A stretch of DNA of 64,000 bases. Source: Treponema sp. (GTDB lineage Bacteria; Spirochaetota; Spirochaetia; Treponematales; Treponemataceae). Below, piece after piece: positions 62,685-64,000 of the stretch. The notes beneath the pieces were generated by a model. That model made no database searches and was not told the DNA's origin. It saw only the letters and a list, made by a program, of their open reading frames with translations. A program made the translations under genes and the position numbers. The stretch is from NCBI GenBank assembly GCA_024402565.1, contig JAKSTM010000006.1, positions 22,229 through 86,228 of the forward strand, given 5' to 3'. Position 1 is the stretch's first letter; each line of letters starts with the position of its first letter.

Positions 62685-63686
62685 ATGTCTGCACGACGAA
62701 AATCAAACAAGAACAATAATTTCTCCCTGTTTTCTATAACAAAACTTCTTCTTTTAATAGTCTTCCTCATCGCACTTATTTTTGCCGTAGATTACTGCTC
62801 TGTAAAAACCAATACAAAAAATGCAGCCACGGAAAAAATTCATGACACAAAAGAATCAATTCAGGAAATTGCCCAGGAAGTTCTGAATGAAGTTGTTCCA
62901 AGAGCGGAAGCACCAGTAAAAGAAGTAACGACAGAAGTTTCAAAAAAAACAGTTCCACCACCTGCTCCCTTAGTAATCCCTGAGAATTTAGAAATTCCTC
63001 TTTGTAAGGGAACTGAAACAGGAATTACCGACGATCATCAGATACGCCATTTCGGAAATTTCACAATATGTTACCGTGAAAGTTATGAACAAGCAGAATG
63101 GGCCGCATATTGCCTGGAAAAAGAAGAATTAGTAAAAAATAGTCCTCGAAGTAATAACTTCCGTCCTGACCCTGAAATTATGACAGGATCTGCATCCCTT
63201 GCCGATTACAGAAAAAGTGGTTATGACAGAGGCCACCTTGCTCCCGCTGCCGATTTCTCTTTTTCAGAAGAAGCCATGAGCGAATCCTTTTACTTAAGCA
63301 ATATGAGTCCTCAAGATCCAAGCCTGAACAGAGAAATCTGGCAATACCTGGAAAACCAAGTACGGGAATGGGCTAAAGTTTATGGAAAAGTTTATGTAGT
63401 AACTGGACCTATTCTAGAAAAACCAGCGGAAGAATATGAAGCCATTGGACCAAATCAGGTTTCTGTCCCGGAATATTTTTATAAAGCCCTAATGGCACCT
63501 CAGGACGATTCCCTTAAAGCAATCGGTTTCATTATTCCAAATAGAAAATGTGTAGAAACTTTCTGGGATTTTACTGTTTCTATCGACGAAATTGAAAAAC
63601 GCACAGGTCTCGATTTTTTCTATCTCTTAGATAATTCCCTCGAAAACATATTAGAAGCAAAAAATACTTTCGATGAATGGAAATAA
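62685..63686 (+). CDS. DNA/RNA non-specific endonuclease (NUC1 family), membrane-anchored
   Basis: A 333-residue protein: one membrane helix (about 18-37), a Glu/Lys/Pro-rich stalk (about 45-100), and a NUC1 nuclease domain (about 110-330) with DRGHLAPAADF (catalytic His), FYLSNMSPQDPSLNREIWQYLENQVR (metal-site Asn) and VTGPIL. It acts outside the cytoplasm, probably to digest nucleic acids. Start at 62685 (MSARRKSN) with AGGAAA upstream; an in-frame TTG at 62652 overlaps the GNAT gene. Confidence 0.9.
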   Translation: MSARRKSNKNNNFSLFSITKLLLLIVFLIALIFAVDYCSVKTNTKNAATEKIHDTKESIQEIAQEVLNEVVPRAEAPVKEVTTEVSKKTVPPPAPLVIPENLEIPLCKGTETGITDDHQIRHFGNFTICYRESYEQAEWAAYCLEKEELVKNSPRSNNFRPDPEIMTGSASLADYRKSGYDRGHLAPAADFSFSEEAMSESFYLSNMSPQDPSLNREIWQYLENQVREWAKVYGKVYVVTGPILEKPAEEYEAIGPNQVSVPEYFYKALMAPQDDSLKAIGFIIPNRKCVETFWDFTVSIDEIEKRTGLDFFYLLDNSLENILEAKNTFDEWK

Positions 63687-63707
63687 TCTTACACCTATCA
63701 AATTAAT

Positions 63708-63822
63708 AAAAAAATAGGCAGGTATCCGCCTTGTGGATTTACCTGCCTGTTCTAATTGGATCAGAGAGAGGACGGAATTAACAATACCCGCCTTTTCTGC
63801 CACAGATGCACTAGCACCTTAC
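63708..63822 (-). ncRNA. Candidate small RNA gene of unknown function
   Basis: A promoter TTGACT / 17 bases / CATACT on the minus strand predicts a start near 63822. The transcript would run about 115 nt to a strong terminator (arms about 63716-63748, then TATTTTTTT). It is convergent with the nuclease gene and no coding frame with a ribosome site follows. A plus-strand frame at 63756-63998 has no ribosome site and is not called. The family is not one I recognise. Confidence 0.5.
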
Positions 63823-63828
63823 ACTTTC

Positions 63829-63857
63829 AGTATGTACCCGCCCATTTAATAAGTCAA
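63829..63857 (-). promoter_or_regulatory. Promoter of the candidate small RNA
   Basis: Minus-strand TTGACT (complement of 63852-63857), 17-base spacer, CATACT (complement of 63829-63834). Confidence 0.55.
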
Positions 63858-63869
63858 GTATTTTTTTCA

Positions 63870-63962
63870 CCACCGAGCGTGCAGCTCGTCGTAGGGGCTC
63901 CTCGCTTCCCTCGCTCAAAATGTTCCTCGAGCATTTTGACGGCAAAGCCGTCGCTCGGTATA
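63870..63962. repeat. GC-rich palindromic spacer at the right edge
   Basis: Outer arms ACCGAGC and GCTCGGT, and inner pairs CAAAATG / CATTTTG and GACGGC-AAA-GCCGTC. Part of the 314-base gene-free right end (63687-64000); beyond it the sequence is too short to assign. Confidence 0.55.
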
Positions 63963-64000
63963 TCTATTTCCCGCTTATGTTTAACGAAGAATGTATGAAG

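Noticed and set aside
63756..63998. 80-codon plus-strand frame at the right edge
   Set aside because: No ribosome site, opposes a better supported promoter-terminator pair, and no recognisable domain.
1..64000. CRISPR array or cas genes
   Set aside because: No regularly spaced identical repeats with unique spacers; the 14-mer array has no spacers.

Overview
The window looks like chromosomal DNA of a Treponema-like spirochaete. The evidence is moderate-to-low G+C, a UPF0164/FadL-type outer-membrane protein next to an OmpA-type protein, many lipoproteins with LxxC lipoboxes, a split B12-dependent methionine synthase, and saccharolytic enzymes (GH51, GH43) typical of gut or rumen treponemes. 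I infer the genus from protein character only. Most genes lie on the minus strand in short operons.

Layout. 1-6872: left-edge partial gene, then metH, a separate MetH reactivation protein, metF, and a BtuFCD-like ABC importer (cobalamin uptake feeding methionine synthesis). 6893-8739: pyrC and pyrI without pyrB. 8835-11637: membrane-bound LuxR-type regulator divergent from an NfeD/stomatin/TPR-lipoprotein operon, with two matching palindromes between them. 11642-15212: two CNNM/CorC-type membrane proteins and a thioredoxin-fold lipoprotein. 15240-17420: polar amino-acid ABC importer. 17511-21575: M16 protease and DUF362 ferredoxin-like protein. 21738-23852: chemoreceptor. 23980-25971: GH51 arabinofuranosidase. 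25972-27911: stable-RNA and repeat region (tRNA-Arg, two tRNA-Ser, SRP RNA, a tRNA 3'-end relic, a VapBC-type module). 27912-37604: two acetolactate synthases and IlvD, interleaved with an aldo/keto reductase, a LUD protein and an HD-GYP protein. 37612-42486: an RsmI-like methylase and purL. 42487-42971: a gene-free stretch with two copies of a structured element. 42972-47157: OmpA/FlgD-like protein and UPF0164 protein. 47334-54063: tRNA-Asp, tRNA-Pro, rqcH, MBL hydrolase, DbpA-domain protein, UPF0158-GNAT fusion, clpP, ABC-F. 54210-55838: Na+/amino-acid symporter under a glycine riboswitch. 55899-63686: DTW protein, omptin-like protease, SstT, radical SAM protein, GH43, GNAT, NUC1 endonuclease. 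63708-63822: candidate small RNA.

Strongest novel signal: between purL and the OmpA-type gene are two inverted copies (cores of 136 and 138 nt) of one branched hairpin element. Their stems differ in sequence but remain paired. Their internal-loop sequences, a G-A mismatch, a one-base A bulge, a four-base bulge and a GAAM apical loop are kept. This is the pattern expected of a conserved structured RNA or folded ssDNA site, and I do not recognise the family.

Second theme: many protein genes have a -10-like hexamer exactly six bases before the start codon and no Shine-Dalgarno sequence (metF, pyrI, the LuxR-type gene, purL, rqcH, clpP, GH43), suggesting widespread leaderless transcripts. Genes inside operons usually have a clear GGAG-type site.
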